The notes under the pieces are model-generated. The model made no database searches. It saw only the letters and a program-made list of their open reading frames with translations, and was not told the DNA's origin. Shown one piece after another: positions 1 to 7,193 of a DNA stretch of 14,970 bases (positions are counted from its first letter, which is position 1; every line of letters begins with the position of its first letter). The position numbers and the translations under genes are program-made. The stretch is from Opitutaceae bacterium (lineage in GTDB: Bacteria; Verrucomicrobiota; Verrucomicrobiia; Opitutales; Opitutaceae), in the NCBI GenBank assembly GCA_009919985.1, contig RGAX01000055.1, forward strand, positions 1-14,970. Reading direction: 5' to 3'.

Positions 1-99
1 CTCTGGCTTCGCGCGCTCGGCGAGGGCCTCCGCCGCGCCCACACCACGATCAGCGCCGCAGACTCCGCCGGAAAACTAACCGCTGTTTTCACCCGCGCC
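1..99. repeat. 99-bp exact direct repeat, copy 1
   Basis: Bases 1-99 are identical to 448-546; the first difference is base 100 (a) versus 547 (c). The spacing is 447 bases, exactly 149 codons. Both copies are read in the same frame and encode the same 33 residues (LWLRALGEGLRRAHT...FTRA). The left edge cannot be seen because the repeat begins at the first base of the window. In this protein family I would expect this segment only once, just before the TAANTQAALAERLAAL stretch, so copy 2 is in the more natural place. Confidence 0.97.
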
Positions 100-759
100 A
101 CGCCCTCTCCCGCGCTCGTCGCCCAACTCACCACGCTCGTTAACGACTCCGACCCGCGCGTTCGCCTGCAACTCGCTTTTACGCTCCCGCTCGCCCCCGC
201 CCTCGCCCACGCCTTTACCCAACTCGCCGCCCGCGACCACGCCGATGCGTGGATCTCCGCCGCGCTCCTCAGCGCCCCGCCCGACGCGCTCAACGCCACG
301 CTTCTACCCGCCTTCACACGCGAGCTCGCCACCGCGCAAGCCGCCGCCCCGTTCGTCGCCAAACTCATCGAGATCCGTGCCGCCTCTAGCTCCGCGCTCG
401 AACGCACCGCACTGATCGACTTCGTCGCTCAACCCGGCACCAACCCGCTCTGGCTTCGCGCGCTCGGCGAGGGCCTCCGCCGCGCCCACACCACGATCAG
501 CGCCGCAGACTCCGCCGGAAAACTAACCGCTGTTTTCACCCGCGCCCAACCGCCGCCAACACCCAAGCTGCTCTCGCCGAACGCCTCGCCGCGCTCGCGC
601 TGCTCGAGGTCGCGCCTTTTGAGACCGCCCAGCCCGCCCTTCTCGCCAGTCTCACCGCCGGCCAACCCTCCGATCTGCAAAACGCCGCGATCAAGGTCCT
701 CGCGCAGCACCCCCTGCCCGCCGTCACCACCGCGCTCACGACTCATTGGCGCGATTTGA
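1..759 (+). CDS. PVC-type dehydrogenase/cytochrome protein, 5'-truncated segment ending in a frameshift
   Basis: This is the middle of a large exported PVC-type protein, normally about 1000 residues: an N-terminal dehydrogenase-like propeller, helical HEAT-type repeats, and a C-terminal heme domain. The frame is open from base 1 and runs off the left edge. Residues 1-182 form Ala/Leu-rich helical repeats; NDSDPRVRLQLAFTLPL is a typical HEAT-like helix pair. After about base 546 this frame becomes Pro/Ser/Arg-rich and stops at 757-759. The sensible continuation (PTAANTQAALAERLAALALL) lies in the frame beginning at 546, the same frame as the heme domain. The lesion equals one missing base (or two extra) at the end of the second 99-bp repeat. 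The last roughly 71 codons are therefore probably not real protein. The family call rests on the joined product. Confidence 0.6.
   Translation, partial: LWLRALGEGLRRAHTTISAADSAGKLTAVFTRATPSPALVAQLTTLVNDSDPRVRLQLAFTLPLAPALAHAFTQLAARDHADAWISAALLSAPPDALNATLLPAFTRELATAQAAAPFVAKLIEIRAASSSALERTALIDFVAQPGTNPLWLRALGEGLRRAHTTISAADSAGKLTAVFTRAQPPPTPKLLSPNASPRSRCSRSRLLRPPSPPFSPVSPPANPPICKTPRSRSSRSTPCPPSPPRSRLIGAI
448..546. repeat. 99-bp exact direct repeat, copy 2
   Basis: This is the second copy of the segment at 1-99. The gene's reading frame is lost immediately at its right edge, near 546/547. Coincidence of repeat end and frame break points to a junction created by misassembly or by a real rearrangement. 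Confidence 0.97.
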
Positions 760-1409
760 CCCCACCGGCCCGTGACGCCGCGCTTGCCGCCCTCATCACC
801 CGCGAAGACCGCGCCACCGCGCTACTCCAAGCTATCCAAGCCGGCACCATCAAACCCACTGATATTCCGGCCGCCCAAGTTCAAGCGCTCGCGCACCACA
901 AAAGCGTCAAACTCGCCGCCCTTGCCCGCACCGCGCTCCGCTCGGTCATTCCGCCCTCGCGCGCCGAGGTCACCGCCACGTTCCAACCGTCCCTCACCGC
1001 CGCTGGCGACGCCGCGCGCGGCCACACAATTTACCAAGGCCGTTGCTTCGTCTGCCACCGCGCCGGTGGCGAAGGCATGGCGGTGGGTCCTGATCTGATC
1101 AGCGTAAAATCAAAAGGTCGCGAAGCCCTCCTCACCGCCATTCTCGAGCCCCACAAAGAAGTCGCACCACAATACATCGCCTACGACGTCGCCACCAAAG
1201 ACGGCAATGCCTACACCGGCATCGTCGCCCGCGACGACGCCACCGGCCTCTCCTTAAAAATTATGGGTGGAGCTGAAGTTACCCTCGCCCGCGCCACCAT
1301 TCGCGGCAGTTCCTCCGCCGGCCAAAGCCTCATGCCCGAAGGCCTCGAAGCCGGTCTGTCCGCCAGCGACATGGCCGACCTGCTCACTTTTATCGAAATG
1401 TTAAAATAG
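756..1409 (+). CDS. C-terminal heme-binding (CxxCH) part of the PVC-type dehydrogenase/cytochrome protein
   Basis: This is the 3' part of the same gene. The TTG at 756 is only the first possible start; the frame is open back to 546 and the repeat helices continue there, so it is not an independent gene. From TTG, residues 1-65 are helical repeat and about 85-217 are a Planctomycetes/Verrucomicrobia-type heme domain (TIGR02603-like). The heme c motif C97-F-V-C100-H101 is at 1044-1058, followed by GMAVGPDL and a possible Met ligand in SLMPEGL. Such proteins are usually exported and thought to take part in sugar or polyol oxidation with electron transfer; the substrate is unknown. The amidohydrolase gene starts 30 bases downstream, so the two may be co-transcribed. 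Confidence 0.85.
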   Translation: MTPPARDAALAALITREDRATALLQAIQAGTIKPTDIPAAQVQALAHHKSVKLAALARTALRSVIPPSRAEVTATFQPSLTAAGDAARGHTIYQGRCFVCHRAGGEGMAVGPDLISVKSKGREALLTAILEPHKEVAPQYIAYDVATKDGNAYTGIVARDDATGLSLKIMGGAEVTLARATIRGSSSAGQSLMPEGLEAGLSASDMADLLTFIEMLK

Positions 1410-1439
1410 ATACCCCTGTTCGCTGTTCCCTAATTTTTC

Positions 1440-2381
1440 ATGCGCACCCCAAATCTATCCCGCCGCGATTTTCTTACCTCTAGCGCCGCGCTGCTCGGCG
1501 CCGCCGCACTCGCCCGCCCGAGTCTCTTCGCTGCCAACGAAAAAGCCGCCGTCGCCGAACCAATCATCGATATTCACCAGCACATTCCCTACAGCAAACG
1601 CACCGCTGAACAGATGATGGCGCACCAAGCTGCCATGGGGATTTCCCTCACGATTCTTCTTCCCGCCGGCTCCCGCTTGGGCCTGGCCGCCGGCGTTAAT
1701 CCTTATCCGGAAACCCAAGCCTTCGCCGAAAAATATCCCGACCGTTTTCGCTGGTTCGCCAACGAGGTCACCGATCAAGCCGACGCCATCGAGGTCATAC
1801 GCCGCCAGCTCAAAGCCGGCGCCATCGGCATCGGTGAACAAAAATTTGACGTCGCCTGCGACTCTGCTGCCACCGAACGCATCGCCGCCCTCGCCGCCGA
1901 GTTTGATGTGCCTGTGCTCATGCATTTCCAGCAGGGCTCATACAACCACGACATCAAACGCTTCCACCGCATCCTCGAGAAATTCCCCACTGTGAATTTC
2001 ATCGGCCACGCGCAAACGTTTTGGGGCAACATTTCTCAAAACTACGACGAAAAAGTTCTCTACCCGAAAGGCCCCGTCACACCCGGCGGCATCACCGATC
2101 GCTTGCTCTCCGATTACCCCAATATGTACGGCGATCTCTCCGCCGGCTCCGGCCTTCAAGCGTTCCTGCGCGACGAAGACCACGCGCGCGCCTTCTTCGC
2201 TCGCCACCAAGACAAGCTGCTCTACGGCAGCGATTGCTCCGATCCCGTCGGCCACGGCCCCGCCTGCTCCGGCATCCAGCAAATTGCCTCCGTCCGCCGC
2301 TTCGCCTCGGATAAAAAAGCGGAGCGTAAGTTGCTTTTCGACAACGCGCGCCGCGTCTTAAAACTTAAAAATCTAGGGTGA
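1440..2381 (+). CDS. Tat-exported metal-dependent amidohydrolase (amidohydrolase 2 family)
   Basis: The 313-residue protein starts at ATG with a Tat-type leader: R8-R9 in SRRDFLTSSAALLGAAALA, with likely cleavage after about residue 32. The mature part is a TIM-barrel amidohydrolase. It has the strand-1 metal motif H46-x-H48 (DIHQH), further candidate ligands H162 (VLMHF) and H190 (FIGHAQ), and the late catalytic Asp D265 in LLYGSDCSD. This fits the amidohydrolase_2 (PF04909) group, which includes hydrolases and non-oxidative decarboxylases; the substrate cannot be read from sequence. The length is normal and the frame intact. Its position 30 bases after the cytochrome gene suggests a shared transcript. 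Confidence 0.85.
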   Translation: MRTPNLSRRDFLTSSAALLGAAALARPSLFAANEKAAVAEPIIDIHQHIPYSKRTAEQMMAHQAAMGISLTILLPAGSRLGLAAGVNPYPETQAFAEKYPDRFRWFANEVTDQADAIEVIRRQLKAGAIGIGEQKFDVACDSAATERIAALAAEFDVPVLMHFQQGSYNHDIKRFHRILEKFPTVNFIGHAQTFWGNISQNYDEKVLYPKGPVTPGGITDRLLSDYPNMYGDLSAGSGLQAFLRDEDHARAFFARHQDKLLYGSDCSDPVGHGPACSGIQQIASVRRFASDKKAERKLLFDNARRVLKLKNLG

Positions 2382-2501
2382 TTTACTCCTGATTTAAATC
2401 AACGGCCATGGTAAGCACAATGGGAGTTAGCCCGTACCGCTCCGTGGCCGGAGTCTTTAAGATGTCAGCCAATCTGGACGGTTGAGAGCGGACCCGGCGC
2501 G

Positions 2502-2783
2502 TCAGGTTTTTGTCTGCTTTTTGAGCACCGTCAGCAAATGATCATAGTCGGCGTGCGAACCGATCCACACCCAAGTGAATTCGTCTCCTTCGCGAGGGCC
2601 TAAGGCACGATAATGTTTCCCCACCCGCACCGACCAAAAACCCTCACCACGGATTTAAAACGCAACGAGGGATGCTGAGGATTCTGGCGCCACTACCCGT
2701 AGTTTTTATCTGCCGTCAAGCGGGCGCTCGCCGGCAACGCTTCATAACCAGCCCAAAAGCGTTCGGTGCAAAAATGAGTTCAA
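2502..2783 (-). pseudogene. Degraded RelE/ParE-like toxin gene
   Basis: Reading the - strand from TTG at 2783 gives a recognisable ribonuclease-type toxin only after allowing three lesions. First, the T-run at 2770-2774 has one T too many to join NSF to CTERFWAGYEALPA. Second, an in-frame TAG lies at 2693-2695 inside KNYG*WRQNPQHPSLRFKSV. Third, one base is missing near 2640-2648, after which the frame reads GEGFWSVRVGKHYRALG, then EGDEFTWVWIGSHADYD, to TGA at 2502-2504. The pieces follow the usual small-toxin order: N-terminal helix, NPxHPSLxFK, WSVRVGxxYRALG, and VWIGSHxxYD. The repaired length of about 93 residues is normal. The start overlaps the antitoxin stop (TTGA), as expected of an antitoxin-toxin operon. 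The order in which the lesions arose cannot be told. Confidence 0.8.
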
Positions 2784-2983
2784 GGAAAGCGGCGACGCAT
2801 GCCGGTGACACGAGCAGCACGAGCTACTTCGGCCAAACTCGTGAGATTGTCTTGAGCCACATCAGCTTCGATTCGCTTGTCCCATTTACTTTCGGCATAG
2901 TCATCGAGCCATTGCGTGAGAGTGCGAACATCGCTCTCTGGCAATCCTTGGATGGCTTTTCCGATTTCTTGGACCGGGCTCAT
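2780..2983 (-). CDS. Antitoxin of a type II toxin-antitoxin pair
   Basis: The 67-residue protein begins MSPVQEIGKAIQGLP. It contains L-P-x-x-D-x-R-x-L-x-x-W-L-x-x-Y (residues about 14-30) and W-D-K-R-I-E-A-D (about 34-41), then a basic tail. This matches the short antitoxin family whose members read like 'I..LP..E...L..W...D...WD.QIE.D...G.L..LA'. I place the start at ATG 2983, because family members begin just before this helix; the upstream extension to 3124 looks unrelated. Its stop overlaps the start of the broken toxin gene. The antitoxin frame is complete, so it may persist as a leftover, a regulator of its own promoter, or protection against a related toxin. Function is inferred from the family and the neighbour. 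Confidence 0.75.
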   Translation of the reverse strand: MSPVQEIGKAIQGLPESDVRTLTQWLDDYAESKWDKRIEADVAQDNLTSLAEVARAARVTGMRRRFP

Positions 2984-3140
2984 GAAAGGGATCTTGGAAG
3001 ATTGCGTGTTGATCGGCACGCGCCGGCTAAATCCTAATAAAGCGCCATCCGACAAAGTCTGTTTATTTACTCTCCGGCCTCGCTCCTCACTTTGAATCAG
3101 GCGTGACGGCAAATATTTGCTCATATACGGACAAACTGGA

Positions 3141-3174
3141 CCGCGGTCACGCTAGCAGCGAAAGCGTCACGCGG
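3141..3174 (-). terminator. Possible hairpin terminator after the methyltransferase gene
   Basis: An imperfect inverted repeat lies 25 bases beyond the methyltransferase stop. The arms are CCGCG (3141-3145) with CGCGG (3170-3174), and ACGCT (3149-3153) with AGCGT (3163-3167), separated by small bulges of three and two bases. On the - strand it is followed only by TCCAGTTTG, not a proper U-tract, so intrinsic termination would be weak. It could equally be a transcript-stabilising hairpin. Confidence 0.35.
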
Positions 3175-3198
3175 AATAACAAAGGCTGCCCGAGTTTT

Positions 3199-4335
3199 TC
3201 ATCTGCCTAAGAACTGCGCCGACACCACGCCAAGACCGGTCCAACGCCACAACATCCGGCGCCCCGCGTCGTTGCGCGTCCAGAGTTTCTCCCAGCCCTC
3301 CGGCGCGCCATTTTTCGTCGCCAATGATTTCAATGCCGCGATCTGCGGCGCCGTGAGTTTATCCTCAAAACGCACGCCCAGCGTCGCACTGAAAAAATGC
3401 GCCGCTCGCGCGCCGTACTTGACGGTGTAAAGCCCGGTCCAAATCCGCGCGGTTTCCCGCGACTCCCTACGGCACAACATCATCCGGTGAAAACCCGCCG
3501 GCCGCACCGCATCAAGTCGCGACGCCACCTCGCCCGGCTCCGCCGGAAACAACGGACGCTCCCGCCCGCCGTCCATCACAAGCCGCAGCGCCGCAGGCAA
3601 AATCGCCGTGCCCGCTACATCCCAGCCGCTGTGACGCACCTGCGTCCGCCAATATGCCAGCGACCCATTATTAAAAAACGCCCCGCATACATCGCCCGCC
3701 AAATAACTTGTGGGCATCGTCGAGAGTTCGCCGAGATCATCATCGTGGAGCGCATCCCAGAGCTGTAGCAACGTCCGGAGTCGCCGCTCTTCTTTCATCT
3801 CGCTGACGTCGATGCCGAAACTCTGCAGCCACGGCCGCAACGTCGTCGTCGGATGCCCCGCGCCATTAACGCCCAGATAAAGCGCGCCGCCCGACGCCAG
3901 ACACGTGGCCAACGCGCGCAACGCCCGCGCCGGTTCAGGAATGTAACTCAACACGCCGTGGCAGGTGATTAGATCAAAATCGCCGCCAATTTTTTTCGCC
4001 AACTTTGCATCCGTGAGATCGGCGACTTGAAACGTGATCGCGCGTCCGACTTGCGCGACGCGTTCGAGTTTTCGCGCCACCGCGATTGAGCGCGGACTGA
4101 AATCCACCGCGACGATTTCCGCTTTCGGTAACTGACGCCGCAACACGAATGCCTCCACCCCCGTGCCGCAGCCGGCGACGAGTACGCGCCTTGGAGCCCC
4201 ACAGCCAGGCCGGCCGATACCCTGCATACACTTGAGTGCCGGCATCGAACCGCCGCGCCGAAGCAACGCCTCAAGATCGTTTCCCGGATAAGGGAAGCGC
4301 TCGTAGACTTGCTTGATGCGTTCGGCCGAGGACAA
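3199..4335 (-). CDS. Class I SAM-dependent methyltransferase
   Basis: The 378-residue protein begins with a VYERFPYPG segment seen ahead of several methyltransferase domains. Motif I is VLVAGCGTG (residues 51-59), an acidic residue ending strand 2 is D78 (IVAVDFS), and motif IV lies around DLITCHGVLSYI (about 119-131), where a post-strand 'H-GVL' replaces the common 'NVLHH' type. The C-terminal ~190 residues form an accessory helical region I cannot assign. The acceptor is unknown. The first available start is TTG at 4335; a stop occurs upstream in frame and no good ribosome site is visible, so the start is uncertain. The gene lies 66 bases after the DUF6807 gene on the same strand and may share its transcript. 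Confidence 0.8.
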   Translation of the reverse strand: MSSAERIKQVYERFPYPGNDLEALLRRGGSMPALKCMQGIGRPGCGAPRRVLVAGCGTGVEAFVLRRQLPKAEIVAVDFSPRSIAVARKLERVAQVGRAITFQVADLTDAKLAKKIGGDFDLITCHGVLSYIPEPARALRALATCLASGGALYLGVNGAGHPTTTLRPWLQSFGIDVSEMKEERRLRTLLQLWDALHDDDLGELSTMPTSYLAGDVCGAFFNNGSLAYWRTQVRHSGWDVAGTAILPAALRLVMDGGRERPLFPAEPGEVASRLDAVRPAGFHRMMLCRRESRETARIWTGLYTVKYGARAAHFFSATLGVRFEDKLTAPQIAALKSLATKNGAPEGWEKLWTRNDAGRRMLWRWTGLGVVSAQFLGR

Positions 4336-4401
4336 GAGGGGCAGTGTTCCGATCTCCGCCGCTTTGGGTCAACTGCTCGTTGCGGCGAAGGTTCGCTGGC
4401 C

Positions 4402-5382
4402 TTACTTCCCGGCGGCGTACGCCGCAAACTGCTCCGCGACGCGCGCGGTCTTTTCGTCGCCTTCGTGGAAATAGAACCGCCAACGAAACGTCACGCGGCC
4501 GCCCGCCGGAATCGTGAGATCACCGGCCTTGGGGTTGGCTTTGTGTGCGGGCTCGAAGTCGTGTTTTCCAAACGGATTCGCCGCGAATAGGCCGTAGTCG
4601 CGCACGTGCCACCACGTCGGGTGACGCGGATTTTTCGGGTGGTCGAACATCGCGATGCCGTAAATTTTACCGTCTTTCGGCGCGTGGTAATCGACCCACG
4701 TGGAAGCCTTACCCCACGTCGCCGCGTCACGGATGCCTTCGGCATTCACGATGGTGCCTTTGTCGTTAGTTTTCTTTTTGTTGAAAAGATGCGGCGGCGT
4801 GAGCCACTGCGCGACGCGGAAAGCCATGGAACCTTCCTTAGTGTCGCCCAAAATCACGGCGCGATCCGCCGGCGCTTTCAACGTGACTTCGTAGTCGATC
4901 TGGCGCCCAGCCGCAACGGCGCTGAATCGTACCGTCGTCTCATCCGTGCACTGTAAGACGCCGTCCGGACCCACCCAGCGATTAGTCGAGACCAGGGTTG
5001 CGACGCTACCGTCCGCGGTCGCCTTGACCGTGTCGTTGATGATGGTGCCCTTGCCTTTGCCTTCTGCCCAAAAATCCACGCCGTTCACCGCGCCGTGCGT
5101 AAACCACAGCGAGCGATGATGCGGATGATCGAGCTCTTCGCCGGGCGTATCCGCTTTCATCGGAAAATCGCGGTTCAACGGCGTCCCGTCTTCTGCCAGC
5201 ACAGGATAAAAATAAGGCCGCGGGCCGCCTTGATACACGTACTCGGTGAACAATTTTCCGCCGAGCTCCACGCGGACGCGACCTTCGGTGCGCATGACCT
5301 TAGCCTCAGGCAGCGCCGCCGACGCGCGAACTAAGAGAGTAAAACCAACAACCGCTAACAGGGGTAAAATTCGGGGTGTCAT
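4402..5382 (-). CDS. Exported DUF6807 (PmoA-like) protein
   Basis: The 326-residue protein starts with a hydrophobic signal peptide (LPLLAVVGFTLLVRASA, residues 6-22). The body matches the DUF6807 family, formerly labelled 'methane oxygenase PmoA' although it is unrelated to the membrane methane monooxygenase. Hallmarks are YFYPVLAEDGTPLNRDFPM (57-75), DHPHHRSLWF (85-94), VNGVDFW (99-105) and, later, HPTWWHVRDYGLFAANPFG. The fold is thought to be a beta-sandwich, and the clustered His residues suggest metal or sugar binding. Genes of this family are frequent in Verrucomicrobia and Planctomycetes beside sulfatases and sugar dehydrogenases, as here. Biochemical function is not established. The start lies inside a 16-base inverted repeat, 80 bases downstream of the sulfatase stop. 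Confidence 0.88.
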   Translation of the reverse strand: MTPRILPLLAVVGFTLLVRASAALPEAKVMRTEGRVRVELGGKLFTEYVYQGGPRPYFYPVLAEDGTPLNRDFPMKADTPGEELDHPHHRSLWFTHGAVNGVDFWAEGKGKGTIINDTVKATADGSVATLVSTNRWVGPDGVLQCTDETTVRFSAVAAGRQIDYEVTLKAPADRAVILGDTKEGSMAFRVAQWLTPPHLFNKKKTNDKGTIVNAEGIRDAATWGKASTWVDYHAPKDGKIYGIAMFDHPKNPRHPTWWHVRDYGLFAANPFGKHDFEPAHKANPKAGDLTIPAGGRVTFRWRFYFHEGDEKTARVAEQFAAYAAGK

Positions 5383-5397
5383 GACTCGAATGAGTCA
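5382..5397. promoter_or_regulatory. Inverted repeat overlapping the DUF6807 start codon
   Basis: TGACTC (5382-5387) and GAGTCA (5392-5397) form perfect 6-base arms around a GAAT centre. The left arm includes the first base of the DUF6807 ATG (5382 on the - strand). It could be an operator half-site pair or a small mRNA hairpin at the ribosome entry. No regulator gene is nearby, and an inverted repeat of this size can occur by chance. Confidence 0.25.
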
Positions 5398-5462
5398 CAA
5401 TCCGACGCGCGAGTCCAACCCTGCGGCGCGAATTTTCCATGAACTCAGCGCCGCTGGTTCGT

Positions 5463-7037
5463 TTAAGGTTTTTTCTCGGCGGCGGCCGCCTTCGCTTTTT
5501 GTTTAGCGCCCTTGCCTGTGCCCGGCGGATTTCCATACCACGAGGCCGGAATGACCTCAGGCACTTTCAATTCGCGGCGTAAGCGCATGAGTTGCTGCTT
5601 TAGTTCAGCGGTGATGTCTGCGTACGACGACTCACCATAAACGCTCTTCATTTCGTTCGGGTCGCGGGCGAGATCGAAAAGCTCCCAATAGTCTTCGCCG
5701 AAGCCCTCAAAGCGTATGAGTTTGAAGCGGTTGGTGATGACACCGTAGTGCGGCCGCACGCGGTGAGGCGAGGGGTACTCAAAATATTGATAGTAAAACG
5801 CGGTGCGCCAATCGGCGGGCGTCTGGCCGGCGAGGAGTGGCTTAAGGCTGCGACCTTGCATGTCGGCGGGCTGCGGCAAACCTGCGGCATCCAGAAACGT
5901 CTCCGCAAAATCGAGATTGGAAACAAGCGCTGCGGTAGCGGTGCCGGGTTTGGTTACACCAGGCCAACGCACGATCAACGGCGTACGCACGGACTCTTCA
6001 AAAATCCAGCGCTTGTCGAACCAACCGTGTTCGCCGAGATAAAATCCTTGGTCGCTCGCGTAGATCACGACGGTGTTTTCCGCGAGGCCTTCTTTATCCA
6101 AATAATCGAGCACGCGACCGACGTTTTCATCGAGGGCTTTTACCGTGGCGAGGTAGTCGTGGAGATAGCGTTGATAACGCCAGCGCAGCAGGTCGGGCCC
6201 GGTGAGTTTGGCAGCGCGGAACTTTGCGTTGCGCGGCTCGTAATAGGCGTCCCAAGCGGCGCGTTGCTCCGGTGTGAGCCCGGGTGGCGCAACGAGTTTT
6301 GCGTCGAGATCGGTGAAGGTTTTTTCAATCGTCATGTCCTGGTCACGCTCAGCGGCGCCGCGACCGGCGTACGTATCGAACAACGTCGCCGGTTCCGGAT
6401 ACACGCGGTCACCGTCAAAATCGAGGTGGCGCAACGCCGGCGACCACTCGCGGTGTGGCGCCTTGTGCTGGCTCATGAGCAGAAACGGTTTGGTTTTGTC
6501 GCGATTTTTGAGCCACTCGAGCGAGAGGTCGCCGACGATGTCCGTGACGTAGCCTTTCGTCGCGACGGTTTTACCCATGCGAATCATCGGCGGATTATAA
6601 TAAATGCCCTGGCCGGGCAGGATCTGCCAAAAATCAAAGCCGGTGGGATCGGAGTTGAGGTGCCACTTGCCGATCATCGCCGTCTGGTAACCGGCTTTTT
6701 GGAGGATCTGCGGGAAAGTCGGCTGCGAACCGTCGAATTGCGTATTCGTGTTGTTCACAAATCCGTTGAGGTGATTATATTTTCCGGTGAGAATCGTAGC
6801 GCGCGAAGGTCCGCAAATGGAATTGGTCACCAAGCAGCGATCGAAGCGCATGCCTTGGCGGGCGAGACGGTCGATGTTGGGTGTCTCGATGAGTTTGCGC
6901 GCATCGCCATAAGCGCTAATAGCTTGATACGCGTGATCGTCGGAGAAAATAAGGACGATATTAGGCGGGGTCGCAGCGCGGGCGGAAAAACCGCCAATGA
7001 GCGCGAGCGTAAACAATAAGGTTTTCTTCATGGGCAT
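5463..7037 (-). CDS. Exported formylglycine-dependent sulfatase (arylsulfatase superfamily)
   Basis: This 524-residue sulfatase hydrolyses sulfate esters, probably on a glycan, outside the cytoplasm. A signal peptide covers about residues 1-21 (KKTLLFTLALIGGFSARA). Active-site features are N-IVLIFSDD with D33-D34 (metal), C75-GPSRA (the C-x-P/S-x-R signature whose Cys becomes formylglycine), GKWH at 123-126, H191, and SDQGFYLGEHGWFDKRW with D329-Q330. The form of this last motif resembles GlcNAc-6-sulfatase/mucin-type S1 sulfatases, but I cannot fix the subfamily. A Lys/Ala-rich tail ends the protein. A maturase must be encoded elsewhere. Start is ATG 7037, or ATG 7031 two codons in. DUF6807 and methyltransferase genes follow on the same strand. 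Confidence 0.95.
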   Translation of the reverse strand: MPMKKTLLFTLALIGGFSARAATPPNIVLIFSDDHAYQAISAYGDARKLIETPNIDRLARQGMRFDRCLVTNSICGPSRATILTGKYNHLNGFVNNTNTQFDGSQPTFPQILQKAGYQTAMIGKWHLNSDPTGFDFWQILPGQGIYYNPPMIRMGKTVATKGYVTDIVGDLSLEWLKNRDKTKPFLLMSQHKAPHREWSPALRHLDFDGDRVYPEPATLFDTYAGRGAAERDQDMTIEKTFTDLDAKLVAPPGLTPEQRAAWDAYYEPRNAKFRAAKLTGPDLLRWRYQRYLHDYLATVKALDENVGRVLDYLDKEGLAENTVVIYASDQGFYLGEHGWFDKRWIFEESVRTPLIVRWPGVTKPGTATAALVSNLDFAETFLDAAGLPQPADMQGRSLKPLLAGQTPADWRTAFYYQYFEYPSPHRVRPHYGVITNRFKLIRFEGFGEDYWELFDLARDPNEMKSVYGESSYADITAELKQQLMRLRRELKVPEVIPASWYGNPPGTGKGAKQKAKAAAAEKKP

Positions 7038-7193
7038 AACAAGGTGGGGGTCACTCGACGTTGCCCGGGTTTGCCCGCGGGCGTCGAGACTTCGATTCCG
7101 GGAATTTGTCGCAGCCTGGGCTCGCCACGCTGGAACGCAGCGCTTCAGCTCAACGCATCGATTCGTTTTATGGATCGTTCGTCGTCGCCCATC

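Noticed and set aside
429..746. 105-codon - strand frame over the second repeat copy
   Set aside because: Antisense to the cytochrome gene and Gly/Arg-rich; a composition shadow.
2391..2400. Palindrome GATTTAAATC after the amidohydrolase
   Set aside because: It is AT-only in the core, with no loop or T-run; too short to call a terminator or operator.
2440..2453. CTCCG-TGGC-CGGAG small hairpin in the gap after the amidohydrolase
   Set aside because: A 5-base stem without a T-run is common by chance in GC-rich DNA; I do not call it a terminator.
2984..3124. 47-codon N-terminal extension of the antitoxin
   Set aside because: It is basic and irregular, without similarity to antitoxin starts; family members begin at the MSPVQEIG position.
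2502..3198. Possible mobile element carrying the toxin-antitoxin locus
   Set aside because: No transposase, integrase, terminal inverted repeat or target duplication could be found around it.
5748..7019. 423-codon open frame on the + strand
   Set aside because: It lies wholly opposite the sulfatase, whose catalytic motifs are unmistakable; the + strand translation is Arg/Val/Gly-rich with no family signal.
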